From Azospirillum tabaci (GTDB lineage: Bacteria; Pseudomonadota; Alphaproteobacteria; Azospirillales; Azospirillaceae), in the NCBI RefSeq assembly GCF_014596085.1, contig NZ_JACCJY010000026.1, positions 1 through 64,000 on the forward strand: 64,000 nt of DNA, given 5' to 3'. The notes beneath the pieces are model-generated. The model did not search any database. It saw only the letters and a list, made by a program, of their open reading frames with translations, and was not told the origin of the DNA. Positions 15,354 to 24,683 of this stretch are shown piece by piece (the first letter of the stretch is position 1; every line of letters starts with the position of its first letter). Both the position numbers and the translations under genes were made by a program.

Positions 15354-17853
15354 AGGATTCTCGCTGCGGCGGCGGCTGTTCATCCGGCTGCTCGGCGTGC
15401 TGGCCGTCCTGACCGCCGGGCTGTTCCTGTTCGTCAGCGCCTACGCCCAGCGCGCCGCCGACGCCGCCTTCGACCGGCTCCTGATGGCGTCGGCCCTGTC
15501 GATCTCCGACACGGTTCGGGTGGAGGACGGGCGCTTTTCCGTCGACCTGCCCTATTCCTCGCTGGGCATCCTGGCCCAGGCGCGGCGCGACCGCGTGTTC
15601 TACCGGATCACCGCCCCGGACGGCGAGCTGGTCACCGGCTACCACGACCTGCCGGTGGCGCCCGCCAAGGCCGGGCTTGCCGACGCGGCCAGCAGCGACT
15701 CCGCCACCCGGTTCGAGAACGCCACCTTCCGCGGCATGTCGGTGCGGGTCGCCGTCCTGAAGCGGTTCGCGGCACAGCCGGACCTCAGTGGCTGGGTCAC
15801 CATCGCCGTCGCCCAGACACGGGAGGAGCGCGGCGCCCTGGCCCGCGACATCCTGGCGAACGCCTTCCTTCCCATCGCCTTCACCGTGGTCGCGGCGGGC
15901 GGACTGATCTGGTTCGGGGTGCGGCAGGCGCTGGCCCCGCTCGGCTCGCTGGAGCGGATGATCCGCGAACGGCAGCCCCACGACTTCTCACCCATCGCCA
16001 TGCCGCCGCCTCAGGAGGTGTCGCAGCTCGTCCAGGCGATCAACCAGCTCATGGCGCGGCTCAAGGCCAACCTCGACACCATGCAGACCTTTCTTGCCGA
16101 CGCCGCCCACCAGATCCGCACCCCGCTGGCCAGCCTGCGCCTGCAGGCCGAACTCGCCATCGACGAGGACGATCCAGACGCGCTCCACCGCATCGCCCAG
16201 CGCGTGCACCGCAACGCGGTGGAGGCCAGCCAGCTCACCAGCCAGCTCCTCAACCACGCCATGGTGATCCACCGCAGCGAGGCGCTGAAGCCGGAGGACG
16301 TCGATCTCGGCGCCCTGCTGGAGCAGGTGTTCCAGCGCGCCCGCGCGGTGGCCGGCGACACGGCGATCCGCCTGGACATCGACCGGGCGGCGGAGCCGGC
16401 CACCGTCCCCGGCGACGCCATCAGCCTGCGCGAGGCGCTGACCAACCTGCTCGACAACGCGGTGAAGTACGCCGGCCCGTCCGGCCCCATCGACCTGTCG
16501 TTGACCCCTTTGCCAAACGGGCGGGGCCTGCGCGTGGAGATCGCCGACCGCGGCCCCGGCGTGCCGGACGCCGAGAAGCGCCGCGTGCTGGAGCGGTTCG
16601 GGCGCGGCAGCTCCGCCGCCGGGGTGGCGGGCAGCGGTCTGGGCCTCGCCATCGTCACCTCGGTGGTGGAGGCGCACGGGGCGGGCTTCGCCCTGCTCGA
16701 CCGCCCCGGCGGCGGGCTGGTCGCGCGCATCGATTTCCCGGCGGCGGACAACACCACCACGGCGGGAGAAAGTGCCGCGCGGGCCCTGCTGCCGCTTCTG
16801 GTCCTGTTCGCCCTGCTCTGGGCGCCCTGGGCGCAAGCGGCGCAACTCATCACCTACCCCGCTCCCGGCGGCGAGCGGGAGCGGCTGCGCATCCATTCGG
16901 CCACCGACCGGCAGGCCATCGAGCCGCTGGTCCTCGACTTCCAGCAGCTCCACCCCGACGTCACGGTCGAGTACAAGGACATGGACACCGCCGACCTCTA
17001 CGCCGAGGCGGTGGCCGTGCCGGTCAAGGGGGCCGCGACCGAGACGCCCGACCTGCTCATCAGCTCCGCCTCCGACCTGCAGGTGAAGCTGGTCAACGAC
17101 GGCTACACCCAGCCCCACCGGTCCGCCCTGACGGACGCGCTGCCCGACTGGGCGAACTGGCGGGACGAGGCGTTCGGCTTCACCTTCGAGCCGGCGGTGA
17201 TCGCCTACAACCGCGACCTTCTGCCGGACGCCCAGGTGCCGCGCACGCGCCCGGCGCTGATCCGGCTGTTGCGGGACGACCCGGCGCGCTTCGGCCGGCG
17301 CGTCGCCACCTACGACACCGCCACCAGCGGCATCGGCTATCTGCTGGCCGCCCACGACGCCCTGCTGTTCGGCCAGTACTGGCAGCTCGTCGCGATGATG
17401 GGCAACACCCAGGCGCGGCTGGCCTGCTGCTCGGGCGAGATCCTCGACATGGTGGAGCGTGGGGAGGTGCTGATCGCCTACAACGTCCTCGGCTCCTACG
17501 CGCGGGCGCGGGCAGCGGCGGGAGCGCCCATCGGCATCGTGGTGCCGGAGGACTACACGCTGGTCATCTCCCGCGTTGCGGTAATTCCCAAGACGGCGCC
17601 CCGGCCGCAGCTTGCCGGTCGGTTCATCGACTATCTGCTGTCGCCGCGCGGGCAGGAGGTGGTGGCCGACCGCTCCGCCCTCTACGCCATCTCCTCCGGC
17701 ATCAAGCGGGAGGCGTCGGCGTCGGGTTTGCGCTCCAGCACGGCGGCGCCGCTGCATCCCATAGCGCTCAGCCCGGCTCTGCTGGTGTTCCTCGACCGGC
17801 TGAAGCGGGAGCGCTTCCTGCAGCAATGGCAGTCGGCCATCCTGCTGCCCTGA
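15325..17853 (+). CDS. TctE-like sensor histidine kinase fused to a periplasmic binding protein
   Basis: One uninterrupted frame of about 842 residues. Residues 18-41 and 177-200 are membrane spans around a TctE-type sensor (2CSK_N) domain, followed by a HAMP-like linker, HisKA with the phospho-acceptor His262 in ADAAHQIRTPL, and HATPase with NLLDNAVKY, DRGPGVP and GSGLGLAI. Where kinases end, the chain continues through a third hydrophobic segment (486-507, signal-peptide-like, ending WAQA) into an extracellular solute-binding domain (508-842) related to iron or phosphoglycerate binding proteins of the PgtC type. No ATG or GTG exists at the junction. The start is uncertain: ATG 15325 or GTG 15340, both overlapping the regulator gene. 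In Salmonella PgtB and PgtC are separate proteins. Confidence 0.85.
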   Translation: MWRKCVPKAEGFSLRRRLFIRLLGVLAVLTAGLFLFVSAYAQRAADAAFDRLLMASALSISDTVRVEDGRFSVDLPYSSLGILAQARRDRVFYRITAPDGELVTGYHDLPVAPAKAGLADAASSDSATRFENATFRGMSVRVAVLKRFAAQPDLSGWVTIAVAQTREERGALARDILANAFLPIAFTVVAAGGLIWFGVRQALAPLGSLERMIRERQPHDFSPIAMPPPQEVSQLVQAINQLMARLKANLDTMQTFLADAAHQIRTPLASLRLQAELAIDEDDPDALHRIAQRVHRNAVEASQLTSQLLNHAMVIHRSEALKPEDVDLGALLEQVFQRARAVAGDTAIRLDIDRAAEPATVPGDAISLREALTNLLDNAVKYAGPSGPIDLSLTPLPNGRGLRVEIADRGPGVPDAEKRRVLERFGRGSSAAGVAGSGLGLAIVTSVVEAHGAGFALLDRPGGGLVARIDFPAADNTTTAGESAARALLPLLVLFALLWAPWAQAAQLITYPAPGGERERLRIHSATDRQAIEPLVLDFQQLHPDVTVEYKDMDTADLYAEAVAVPVKGAATETPDLLISSASDLQVKLVNDGYTQPHRSALTDALPDWANWRDEAFGFTFEPAVIAYNRDLLPDAQVPRTRPALIRLLRDDPARFGRRVATYDTATSGIGYLLAAHDALLFGQYWQLVAMMGNTQARLACCSGEILDMVERGEVLIAYNVLGSYARARAAAGAPIGIVVPEDYTLVISRVAVIPKTAPRPQLAGRFIDYLLSPRGQEVVADRSALYAISSGIKREASASGLRSSTAAPLHPIALSPALLVFLDRLKRERFLQQWQSAILLP

Positions 17854-18112
17854 GCCGGGGACCTCCCGAAGCCCGCCGTTCTCGGCAACGCGCCTTCACC
17901 CGCTGCCGATCGTTGCGGTCCCCTGAATGGCGGTGCCTGTGCATCAGCGAAAAGGGAGCCATCGGCTGCCGCCACAACCTGACTTCAGTGGATTTCCAGT
18001 GGATCCGCAACCTTTCCCGGAAAATATCAATTTTCCCGCGGACAGAGAAACACTCGCCCCCGTCAAGGGCGACGCTCCACACGAAGCGACCATGACTTCC
18101 GCGGCAAAGGTT

Positions 18113-18124
18113 GCATATGTATGC
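18113..18124. promoter_or_regulatory. Palindrome GCATA-N2-TATGC, candidate regulator site
   Basis: GCATATGTATGC has arms GCATA and TATGC. An almost identical site GCATACATATGG lies at 20158-20169. The two bracket the LuxR-family gene at 19034-20089, and each precedes a gene or promoter, so they are candidate binding sites for that regulator. Confidence 0.4.
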
Positions 18125-18174
18125 CATCCTGAAGGATTGTTGGTTCAGATTCGATACAAATACGCGATATGCTC

Positions 18175-18203
18175 TTGAGCACTTGCACAACCGCTACTAT
18201 GAT
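18175..18203 (+). promoter_or_regulatory. Sigma-70-type promoter upstream of the GRDP-like gene
   Basis: TTGAGC (18175-18180), a 17-base spacer and TATGAT (18198-18203) in a local AT-rich pocket. The next gene starts at 18467, leaving a leader of about 255 bases. The palindrome at 18113 lies about 60 bases upstream, a position used by activators. Confidence 0.5.
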
Positions 18204-18466
18204 ACACTCGGGTATGCAGGAAGGGTGCATGGCGGGCCTGTTGCTACGGGTCGGTGTGCACACGAACGCAGCCTTGGCGGTTCGCCCCCGGCGGCAGCCG
18301 GGCCACGCCGGCCGGTGGGACACCGCCAGTCTGACCTCCTCTCGCTTGAGCCGGCCCGGACGTGCCGACGGTCACCGTTTTGCCGCAGCGCACGGGCCGA
18401 TGTCACCGGGTGGAGGCCCTTGAGGACCGCAGTGAACCTCATTCCCTTTTGAAAGGATCATCGACA

Positions 18467-18874
18467 ATGAACGACAACAGCGAACGCGCCCCGTCCGTGC
18501 AGCCGGCGAACCTGGATCTCTCCTTCATCAACACGCGGCTCGAGATGGCCGGTTACACGGCGGAGCAGGCCACGGAATCGGTCGAGGCCTACCGCCAGTT
18601 CCTCGTCGTGGTGGCGGCGAAGCCGAACCTGATCCTGGTCCCGACCAAGGCGGCGGACGCGGCCTGGCACGAACACATCCTGTTCATGGACCGCTACGAG
18701 GCGGACATGATGCGGCTGGTCGGCGCCCGGGTCCATCATCACCCCGACGCTCCCGACGCCGGCGCTTGGCAGAAGGCCGTCGCCAACACCCAGGACGCCT
18801 TCCGGGCGACGCTCGGCGTCGAGCTGCGGACGGAGGAACTCGCCGGCTGCTACCTCACGGTCGAGGCGGCCTGA
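18467..18874 (+). CDS. Small GRDP-like (glycine-rich domain protein-like) protein
   Basis: A 135-residue soluble protein. The central stretch DAAWHEHILFMDRYEADMMRLVGARVHHHP matches the conserved WHxHxxxxxxYxxDMxxLxGxxxHHxP signature of the GRDP-like family, also found in plant and bacterial proteins of unclear function. The clustered His and Asp suggest metal binding. The start at 18467 follows AAAGGA. It stands alone in its transcription unit, ahead of a LuxR regulator. Function is unknown. Confidence 0.75.
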   Translation: MNDNSERAPSVQPANLDLSFINTRLEMAGYTAEQATESVEAYRQFLVVVAAKPNLILVPTKAADAAWHEHILFMDRYEADMMRLVGARVHHHPDAPDAGAWQKAVANTQDAFRATLGVELRTEELAGCYLTVEAA

Positions 18875-19033
18875 GCGTCATACCATCGTATTGACCGTTG
18901 CATGATGCGGCCGTTTTGCTGCTAAATTCGCTCGAATGGCAACGCGTTCCGCGAACGCTCTCCTGACCGGCGGCCCAGGCCACGGTCAGGGGCGCATCCC
19001 GTCACACCCGGCAGCGAAAGGGAGGAAGGATTG

Positions 19034-20089
19034 ATGTCCGATCTGGTCTACGACCTCTCCAGCCGCGCCCGGGACATGAACGCCGCGCTCACCGTCTTTG
19101 ACAAGAGCGACACGCTGCTGGCCACCAACGACAAGCAGAAGACGATCTATCCCTTCATCGACTTCTCACGCTCGGTGACGTTCCGCGACATCGTGTGGGA
19201 ATGCGTGAAGCACAAGAAGTTCAGCTCGGACACCATCTATTCCGACCCGGCGCGCTGGATCGGCTACGCGGAGGATCTCCGCCGGTTCAACCGGTTCTGG
19301 CAGTCCTTCACGCTCCATTCCGACGGCCGGGTCATCCAGATCACCTACGAGCGGTTGGATGACACGGACGGCTGGTGGTACCAGATCCGGCGCGACGTCA
19401 CCAGCAACGTCCAGGAAAGCGTCCGGGGTGGCTTCGACAGCCTGATCTCGCTCAACGGCGGCAGCGTCCTGCCGCCGTCGGGCCAGCCCTCCTTCGTCGT
19501 CCGCCTTCTCGACGCTCTGCCCTACCCGGCGGCGCTTCTGACGCCGCGCTGCCAAGTCATCGACGGCAACCAGTCCTTCGCCTCCATCGTGTCGCGGGGG
19601 GACGGGCTGTCCATGGTCGGCGGCCGGCTGTGCATCCCCGACACCCCGACCGAACAGGCGGAGCTGTCCAAGCGGGCCGCCGGCTTCTTCCGCCGCCGCA
19701 CCCGCACGCCGATCACGCTGCGCGTGTCGCGCCTGGACCAGCCGTCGCCCTACTTCGCCACCCTGTCGGAGCCGCCGGCCCAGAGCGTCGGAAGCGGCGG
19801 CCCGATGACCGGCATTCTCCTCCTGACCCTTGTCGATCCGGACATCCTGCCCGCCGTGTCGGCGCGCGCCGTCGCCGAGCTTCTCCAGATCACCGGATCG
19901 GAAGCCGAGATCGCGCTGGCCCTGTGCTCCGGCCGGAGCGTCGATGAGATCGCCGAGGATCGCGGGGTGGAGCGGCGGACCGTCTACAATCAGGTCTCGT
20001 CCATCCTGGGCAAGACGGGGCTGCGCAACCAAGCGGGAATCGTGCGTCAGGTGACGATGCTCTGCTGGCATTTCGGGTCGCGCGCCTGA
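19034..20089 (+). CDS. LuxR-family transcriptional regulator with PAS-like sensor
   Basis: A 351-residue protein. Residues 15-125 look like a PAS domain (MNAALTVFDKSDTLLATND ... FRDIVWECVKHKKFSS), a second PAS-like or linker region spans about 150-270 (DALPYPAALLTPRCQVIDGNQSF), and the C terminus (about 280-345) is a LuxR-type helix-turn-helix (LQITGSEAEIALALCSGRSVDEIAEDRGVE, RRTVYNQVSSILGKTGL). GGAGGAAGG precedes ATG 19034. No autoinducer-binding domain is present. Flanking palindromes at 18113 and 20158 are possible targets. Confidence 0.83.
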   Translation: MSDLVYDLSSRARDMNAALTVFDKSDTLLATNDKQKTIYPFIDFSRSVTFRDIVWECVKHKKFSSDTIYSDPARWIGYAEDLRRFNRFWQSFTLHSDGRVIQITYERLDDTDGWWYQIRRDVTSNVQESVRGGFDSLISLNGGSVLPPSGQPSFVVRLLDALPYPAALLTPRCQVIDGNQSFASIVSRGDGLSMVGGRLCIPDTPTEQAELSKRAAGFFRRRTRTPITLRVSRLDQPSPYFATLSEPPAQSVGSGGPMTGILLLTLVDPDILPAVSARAVAELLQITGSEAEIALALCSGRSVDEIAEDRGVERRTVYNQVSSILGKTGLRNQAGIVRQVTMLCWHFGSRA

Positions 20090-20157
20090 TCGAATCCGGG
20101 TATGGTGCCCGAGGCATCGCCGGCAGAGCGAATACCTGGATATGGACGCACTCTTGT

Positions 20158-20169
20158 GCATACATATGG
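20158..20169. promoter_or_regulatory. Palindrome GCATA-N2-TATGG, candidate regulator site
   Basis: GCATACATATGG differs from the 18113 palindrome only in the central pair and the last base. It lies 70 bases past the LuxR stop and about 110 bases before the ABC binding protein start at 20277. Confidence 0.4.
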
Positions 20170-20276
20170 CGGACGTCCGGTGCAGTTCCGGCTCCGCTCT
20201 GGCCGGAGGCCGTGAAGGAAGCAGGGGCGGCTGTTTTTTCCCACTTCCCGCCCACCGCCCTGCAACGTCCCGCACC

Positions 20277-21842
20277 ATGCCTCTGCCCACCGTCCTCCGC
20301 CTGCTCCTGACCGTCCTGGCCATCGCGACCGGCGTCGGCGTCGCCGCGTTTCCGGCAACGGCAGGAACCTTGCGGGCCAGCCTGTCCGACGACCTAACGA
20401 CCATCGATCCGTTTGTCTTTCCCGGACTGGTCTCTTCCGGGGTCCTGCGGCAGGTCTATGAGGGCTTCACCGCGATCGACGCCGCCGGCAACGCCGTCCC
20501 GGCGCTGGCCATCCGCTGGGAAACGCCGGACGGCGGGCGGACTTGGCGCTTCACCCTGCGCCCGGACGTGCGGTTCCATTCGGGACGCCCATTCACCGCC
20601 GCCGACGTGCTGTGGACCTGGGAACGCCATCTGACGCGCAAGCCCCAGCCCGGTTACAGCGCCTTCTACCTGCGCGGCATCGAGGGGGCCACGGCACTGC
20701 AGCAGGGAACCGCCACATCCCTATCCGGCGTGGCCATTCCCGACCCCCACACGCTCGTCGTGCGTTTGACCGAACCCGACGCGCTGTTCCCGCTTTACCC
20801 GTTCCTGTTCGTCGACCGTGGGATGGAGGCCGAGTTCGGACCGGCGTGGCACGAGCGGGCGTCCGGCGGCACCGGGCCGTTCCGCCTCATGTCGTGGCGG
20901 CGCGGCGACTCCGTGCGTCTGGAAGCCCACGCCGATTATTGGGACGGTGCCCCCGTCGTGGACGCGGTGTCCCTGGCGGTGCTGCCCGACACCAACACGC
21001 TGCTGGCGCGCTACGACGCCGGAGACCTCGACATCGCGCCGTTGCCCGACAACGCCGTGCGCACCGTGATCCGCCAGCCGCGCTACGACGGGCAGGTCGC
21101 GGCCTTCGCCCGCGCGCAGGTGCGCTATCTCGCCCTCAATCAGGATCTCTACCCGCCCTTCCGCGATCGACGCGTGCGCGAGGCGTTCGGCCTCGCGCTG
21201 GACCGCGTCGCCACGGTCAATGGCCTTCACGCAGGGCGCGCGGTGTTGGCGAACGGCTTCGTCACGCCCGGCCTGGGCGGCTACCGGCCCGATGCGGTGC
21301 CGCTGCCGCCATTCGATCCGGGGCGGGCCAAGGCGCTGCTGGCGGAGGCCGGCCATGCCGGGGGGCAGGGACTGCCGCCGCTCCTGATCGCCGGTGGCCC
21401 CAACGTGCGCGAGGAGGCCACCTATTTCGCCGCCCAGCTCACCGCGGTGCTGGGAGTCCCGGTCGGCGTGCGCATCCAGGAACGCGCGGCCTTCGTGTCG
21501 GCGATCAACGAGGGACGCGAGGCGCTGTTCATCAATGGCTGGACGGCGGACTTTCCCGACCCCATGGACCAGCTCGCCACCCAGTGGCACAGCGCCAGCC
21601 CGACCAACCGCAGCCGTTGGCACAACCCGGACTTCGACCGGCTGATGGAGCGGGCGCGCAGCCTCGCCGACCCCACCGTCCGCAACGCGCTCTACCGGGA
21701 TGCCGAAGCCCTGCTCCGGGAACAGGCCGTGGCGGTGCCCCTCCCGGCGCCTCAGTTCGTGGCGCTGATGCGGCCGGGCGTGACCGGAGTGGTCATCCGG
21801 CCCGACGGAACGACGGATTTCCACTCCGCCCGGTTGCCATGA
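20277..21842 (+). CDS. ABC transporter substrate-binding protein, peptide/nickel type
   Basis: A 521-residue periplasmic protein with a Sec signal peptide (MPLPTVLRLLLTVLAIATGV ... ATAG). It belongs to the DppA/OppA family (SBP_bac_5): LTTIDPFVF, QVYEGFTAID, WRFTLRPDVRFHSGRPFTAADV, GTGPFRLMSWRRGD, FADFPDP-like GWTADFPDPMDQL near residue 420. Such proteins bind peptides, nickel chelates or opines. The ATG at 20277 begins the signal peptide; upstream in-frame codons are in the intergenic region. It overlaps the first permease gene by four bases. Confidence 0.9.
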   Translation: MPLPTVLRLLLTVLAIATGVGVAAFPATAGTLRASLSDDLTTIDPFVFPGLVSSGVLRQVYEGFTAIDAAGNAVPALAIRWETPDGGRTWRFTLRPDVRFHSGRPFTAADVLWTWERHLTRKPQPGYSAFYLRGIEGATALQQGTATSLSGVAIPDPHTLVVRLTEPDALFPLYPFLFVDRGMEAEFGPAWHERASGGTGPFRLMSWRRGDSVRLEAHADYWDGAPVVDAVSLAVLPDTNTLLARYDAGDLDIAPLPDNAVRTVIRQPRYDGQVAAFARAQVRYLALNQDLYPPFRDRRVREAFGLALDRVATVNGLHAGRAVLANGFVTPGLGGYRPDAVPLPPFDPGRAKALLAEAGHAGGQGLPPLLIAGGPNVREEATYFAAQLTAVLGVPVGVRIQERAAFVSAINEGREALFINGWTADFPDPMDQLATQWHSASPTNRSRWHNPDFDRLMERARSLADPTVRNALYRDAEALLREQAVAVPLPAPQFVALMRPGVTGVVIRPDGTTDFHSARLP

Positions 21843-22777
21843 CGGGACGCCGGCTTGGCCGTCGCGGGCTATCCTGGCGATTGGCTTGGCGATTGGCCCG
21901 GCGCCTGCCGGGGCTGCTGATTCTGGCCGGAGCCGCCGTGCTGGCCAGCTTTCTGGCCTCCCATGCGCTTCCCGGCGATCCGGTCATGCTCATGGTCGAC
22001 GGGCGGGCGGCGGACCCGGAGATGATCCGCCGGCTGCGGGAGGACGCGGGCCTGGACCAGCCGCTGGCCGTTCAATTCCTGTCCTACACGCTGGATCTGC
22101 TGCGGGGCGACCTCGGCCAGTCGCTGCGGTACGGCGGCGTACCGGTGACGGCGCTGCTGGGCGAGGCCCTGCCGGTGACGCTTGGGCTGATGGCTGGCGG
22201 GGCGGCGCTGGCTCTGCCCCTCGGGCTCGCGCTGGGCCTCGCCGCGGCCGATGTCCGGCGGGCATGGCCGGGCACGGCCCTCACCGTCGGGTCCGTGCTG
22301 GCCTTGTCCGTGCCGCCGCTGGCGCTGGCGACGTGGCTGATGCTGGCAGGGTCCGGCACGGCGCCGTGGGCCGTGGCGGCGCTGGCCCTGCCGGCGTCGG
22401 CGATGATCGCCCGCCTGACGCGGACCCAGGTGATGGACGTGCTGGGACGCGACTTCATCCGCACCGCCCAGGCCAAGGGGCTGGGGCGGGCCGCCGTTCT
22501 GCTGCGCCACGCCCTGCCGAACGCCCTGGTGCCGCTGGCCGCGGCGGTCGGATCGGTGGCCGGAACGATTCTCACCACCACGGCGGCCGTGGAAACCGTC
22601 TTCGCCATGCCGGGGATCGGGCGGCTGACCGTCCAGGCGGTGCTGGCCCGCGACCACACGGTGGCCGGGGCCGCCGTTCTGGTCTTCGTCCTGATGCAGA
22701 TCGCCATCGGCCTGACCGCCGAGCTGCTGATCGGCCTCGCCGATCCGCGGCTGCGCGCCGATGCGGAGGCGCCGTGA
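21839..22777 (+). CDS. ABC transporter permease, DppB type
   Basis: A 312-residue inner-membrane protein with about six spans. It has the DppB N-terminal start (LPGLLILAGAAVLASFLASHALPGDPV) and the cytoplasmic EAA-type loop FIRTAQAKGLGRAAVLLRHALPNALVPL, where an ATPase docks. The ATG overlaps the binding-protein stop (ATGA), so the genes are translationally coupled. No ATPase gene is found in this operon. Confidence 0.9.
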   Translation: MTGRRLGRRGLSWRLAWRLARRLPGLLILAGAAVLASFLASHALPGDPVMLMVDGRAADPEMIRRLREDAGLDQPLAVQFLSYTLDLLRGDLGQSLRYGGVPVTALLGEALPVTLGLMAGGAALALPLGLALGLAAADVRRAWPGTALTVGSVLALSVPPLALATWLMLAGSGTAPWAVAALALPASAMIARLTRTQVMDVLGRDFIRTAQAKGLGRAAVLLRHALPNALVPLAAAVGSVAGTILTTTAAVETVFAMPGIGRLTVQAVLARDHTVAGAAVLVFVLMQIAIGLTAELLIGLADPRLRADAEAP

Positions 22778-23586
22778 TCGCCATGCGCTCCTTCGCCGGA
22801 CGCGCCGGTCTGCTGCTCGCAACGGCGCTGGCGGTGCCGCTGGCCATGGCCGCCCTTCTGCTGCCGCTGGATCCGTCCGCCATGGATCTCGGGCAGGCTT
22901 GGGCCGGTCCATCGACCGCCCACCCGCTGGGATGCGACGGGCTGGGCCGCGACGTCGCCGCCCGCCTGATTGCCGGGACGGGAACCTCCTTCGCCATCGC
23001 CGGGCTGGCGCTCGCCATGGCGGTGGGACTGGGCGTCGCGTCGGGCGGGCTGGCGGGCTGGATCGGCGGACGCGCGGACGCGGCGGTGCTTCGGCTGGCT
23101 GACCTGTTGCACGGCTTTCCCGAGCTGTCGCTCGCTATCGTCGCCGCCGCGCTGCTGGGTCCGGGCACGGAGGCCGTGGTGCTGACGCTCGCCCTGGCGG
23201 CGTGGCCCTCGCAGGTCCGCTGGTGCCGGGCGCTGGCCCTGTCCAACCGGACCGCCGAGCATGTGAGGGCCTCCACCGCCCTTGGAGCGGGACCGCTGCA
23301 CACGGTTGGCCGTCATCTCCTGCCGGCGGTCGCCGGGCCGGTCGCCGTCCGCGCCGCCCTCTCCATCGGTCCCGTCATGGTGGCGGAGGCGACGCTGAGC
23401 GGTCTCGGTCTGGGCATCCAGGAACCGGCGGTGTCGCTGGGCACCCTGATCCGCGACGGGCTGGCCGACCTGCGCGACGCCCCCCACCTGATCGCCGCGA
23501 CGACCGTCACCGTCGCCGCCATCGCGCTGGCCATCAACCTGCTGGCCGAAGGGCTGCGCGACGGCCTCGATCCGCGCAGGCGGTAG
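22774..23586 (+). CDS. ABC transporter permease, DppC type
   Basis: A membrane protein of about 270 residues, the partner of the preceding permease. HPLGCDGLGRDVAARLIAGTGTS is the DppC signature near residue 45, and the ATPase-docking loop HVRASTALGAGPLHTVGRHLLPAV is near 165. The start is GTG 22774 overlapping the previous stop (GTGA), with GGAGG just upstream; ATG 22783 is an alternative. It is the last gene of the operon; the convergent arsenite pump gene ends 15 bases further on. Confidence 0.9.
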   Translation: MIAMRSFAGRAGLLLATALAVPLAMAALLLPLDPSAMDLGQAWAGPSTAHPLGCDGLGRDVAARLIAGTGTSFAIAGLALAMAVGLGVASGGLAGWIGGRADAAVLRLADLLHGFPELSLAIVAAALLGPGTEAVVLTLALAAWPSQVRWCRALALSNRTAEHVRASTALGAGPLHTVGRHLLPAVAGPVAVRAALSIGPVMVAEATLSGLGLGIQEPAVSLGTLIRDGLADLRDAPHLIAATTVTVAAIALAINLLAEGLRDGLDPRRR

Positions 23587-23600
23587 CGGGGGCCGCAGCG

Positions 23601-24683
23601 TCATCCTTGTCCGGCTGCCTCTCCGCGCTCGTACCAGCCGCGGGTCTTCGTCACGATCCGGACCACCGACAACATCACCGGCACCTCGACGAGCACGCCG
23701 ACCACGGTGGCCAGCGCGGCGCCGGACCCCAGCCCGAACAAGCTGATGGCGGCGGCCACCGCCAGCTCGAAGAAGTTCGACGCCCCGATCAGCGCCGCCG
23801 GCGCGGCGACGCACCAAGCCACGCCGAACCGGCGGGACAGCCAATAGGCCAGCCCCGCGTTGAAATAGACCTGGATCAGGATCGGCACGGCCAGCAGCAG
23901 GATGACCAGCGGCTGCGCCAGGATCTGCTCACCCTGGAAACCGAACAGCAGAACCAGCGTGGTCAGCAGGGCCAGCAGCGACACCGGCTGAAGCACGCCC
24001 AGCATCCGACTCAGCGCCCCCTCCCCGCCGGCAGCCAGCAGGCCGCGCCGCCACAGTTGAGCCGCCATCACGGGGATGACGATGTAGAGCAGCACCGACA
24101 GCAGCAGCGTGCCCCACGGCACCGTGATCGAGGCGACGCCGAGCAGCAGACCGACCAGCGGCGCGAAGGCGAAGACCATGATGATGTCGTTCAGCGCCAC
24201 CTGGCTCAGCGTGTAATGCGGCTCCCCCTCGCACAGGTTGGACCAGACAAAGACCATGGCCGTGCAGGGCGCGGCGGCCAGCAGGATCAACCCGGCGATG
24301 TAGGAGGAAATCTGGTCCTGAGGCAGCAGGGGAGCGAACAGATGGCCAATGAACAAGCTGCCCAGGAGCGCCATGGAGAAGGGCTTCACCGCCCAGTTGA
24401 TGAACAGCGTCACGCCGACGCCGCGCCAATGCTCCCTCACCCGCCCCAGCGCGCCGAGGTCGATCTTCAGCAGCATCGGCACGATCATCAGCCAGATCAG
24501 CACCGCCACCGGCAGGTTGACCTGGGCCAGCTCCGCCGCCGCGATCGCCCGGAACAGGCCCGGAGCCACGGAACCGAGGGCGATGCCCGCGACGATGCAC
24601 AGCGCCACCCAGACGCTGAGGTAGCGTTCGAACAGCCCCATCGCCGGACGGGGAGCTTGGTTTTGATGGACGTCAGCGGTCAT
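23601..24683 (-). CDS. acr3: Arsenite efflux pump, ACR3 family
   Basis: A 360-residue inner-membrane protein with about ten spans, exporting As(III) and possibly Sb(III). The ACR3 hallmark with the essential Cys is LLAAAPCTAMVFVWSNLCEGEP around residue 140, and NFFELAVAAAISLFG is also typical. The start at 24683 overlaps the end of arsC by 11 bases. The unit arsC-acr3 runs from the operator at 25179. Confidence 0.93.
   Translation of the reverse strand: MTADVHQNQAPRPAMGLFERYLSVWVALCIVAGIALGSVAPGLFRAIAAAELAQVNLPVAVLIWLMIVPMLLKIDLGALGRVREHWRGVGVTLFINWAVKPFSMALLGSLFIGHLFAPLLPQDQISSYIAGLILLAAAPCTAMVFVWSNLCEGEPHYTLSQVALNDIIMVFAFAPLVGLLLGVASITVPWGTLLLSVLLYIVIPVMAAQLWRRGLLAAGGEGALSRMLGVLQPVSLLALLTTLVLLFGFQGEQILAQPLVILLLAVPILIQVYFNAGLAYWLSRRFGVAWCVAAPAALIGASNFFELAVAAAISLFGLGSGAALATVVGVLVEVPVMLSVVRIVTKTRGWYERGEAAGQG

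Larger units (their letters stand above)
17854..18466. other. 613-base gap without a recognisable gene
   Basis: No coding frame with family resemblance or good ribosome site was found. The stretch 18100-18230 is clearly more AT-rich than its surroundings and holds the palindrome at 18113-18124 and the promoter at 18175-18203. A small direct repeat CAGTGGAT occurs near 17985-18005. Confidence 0.6.
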
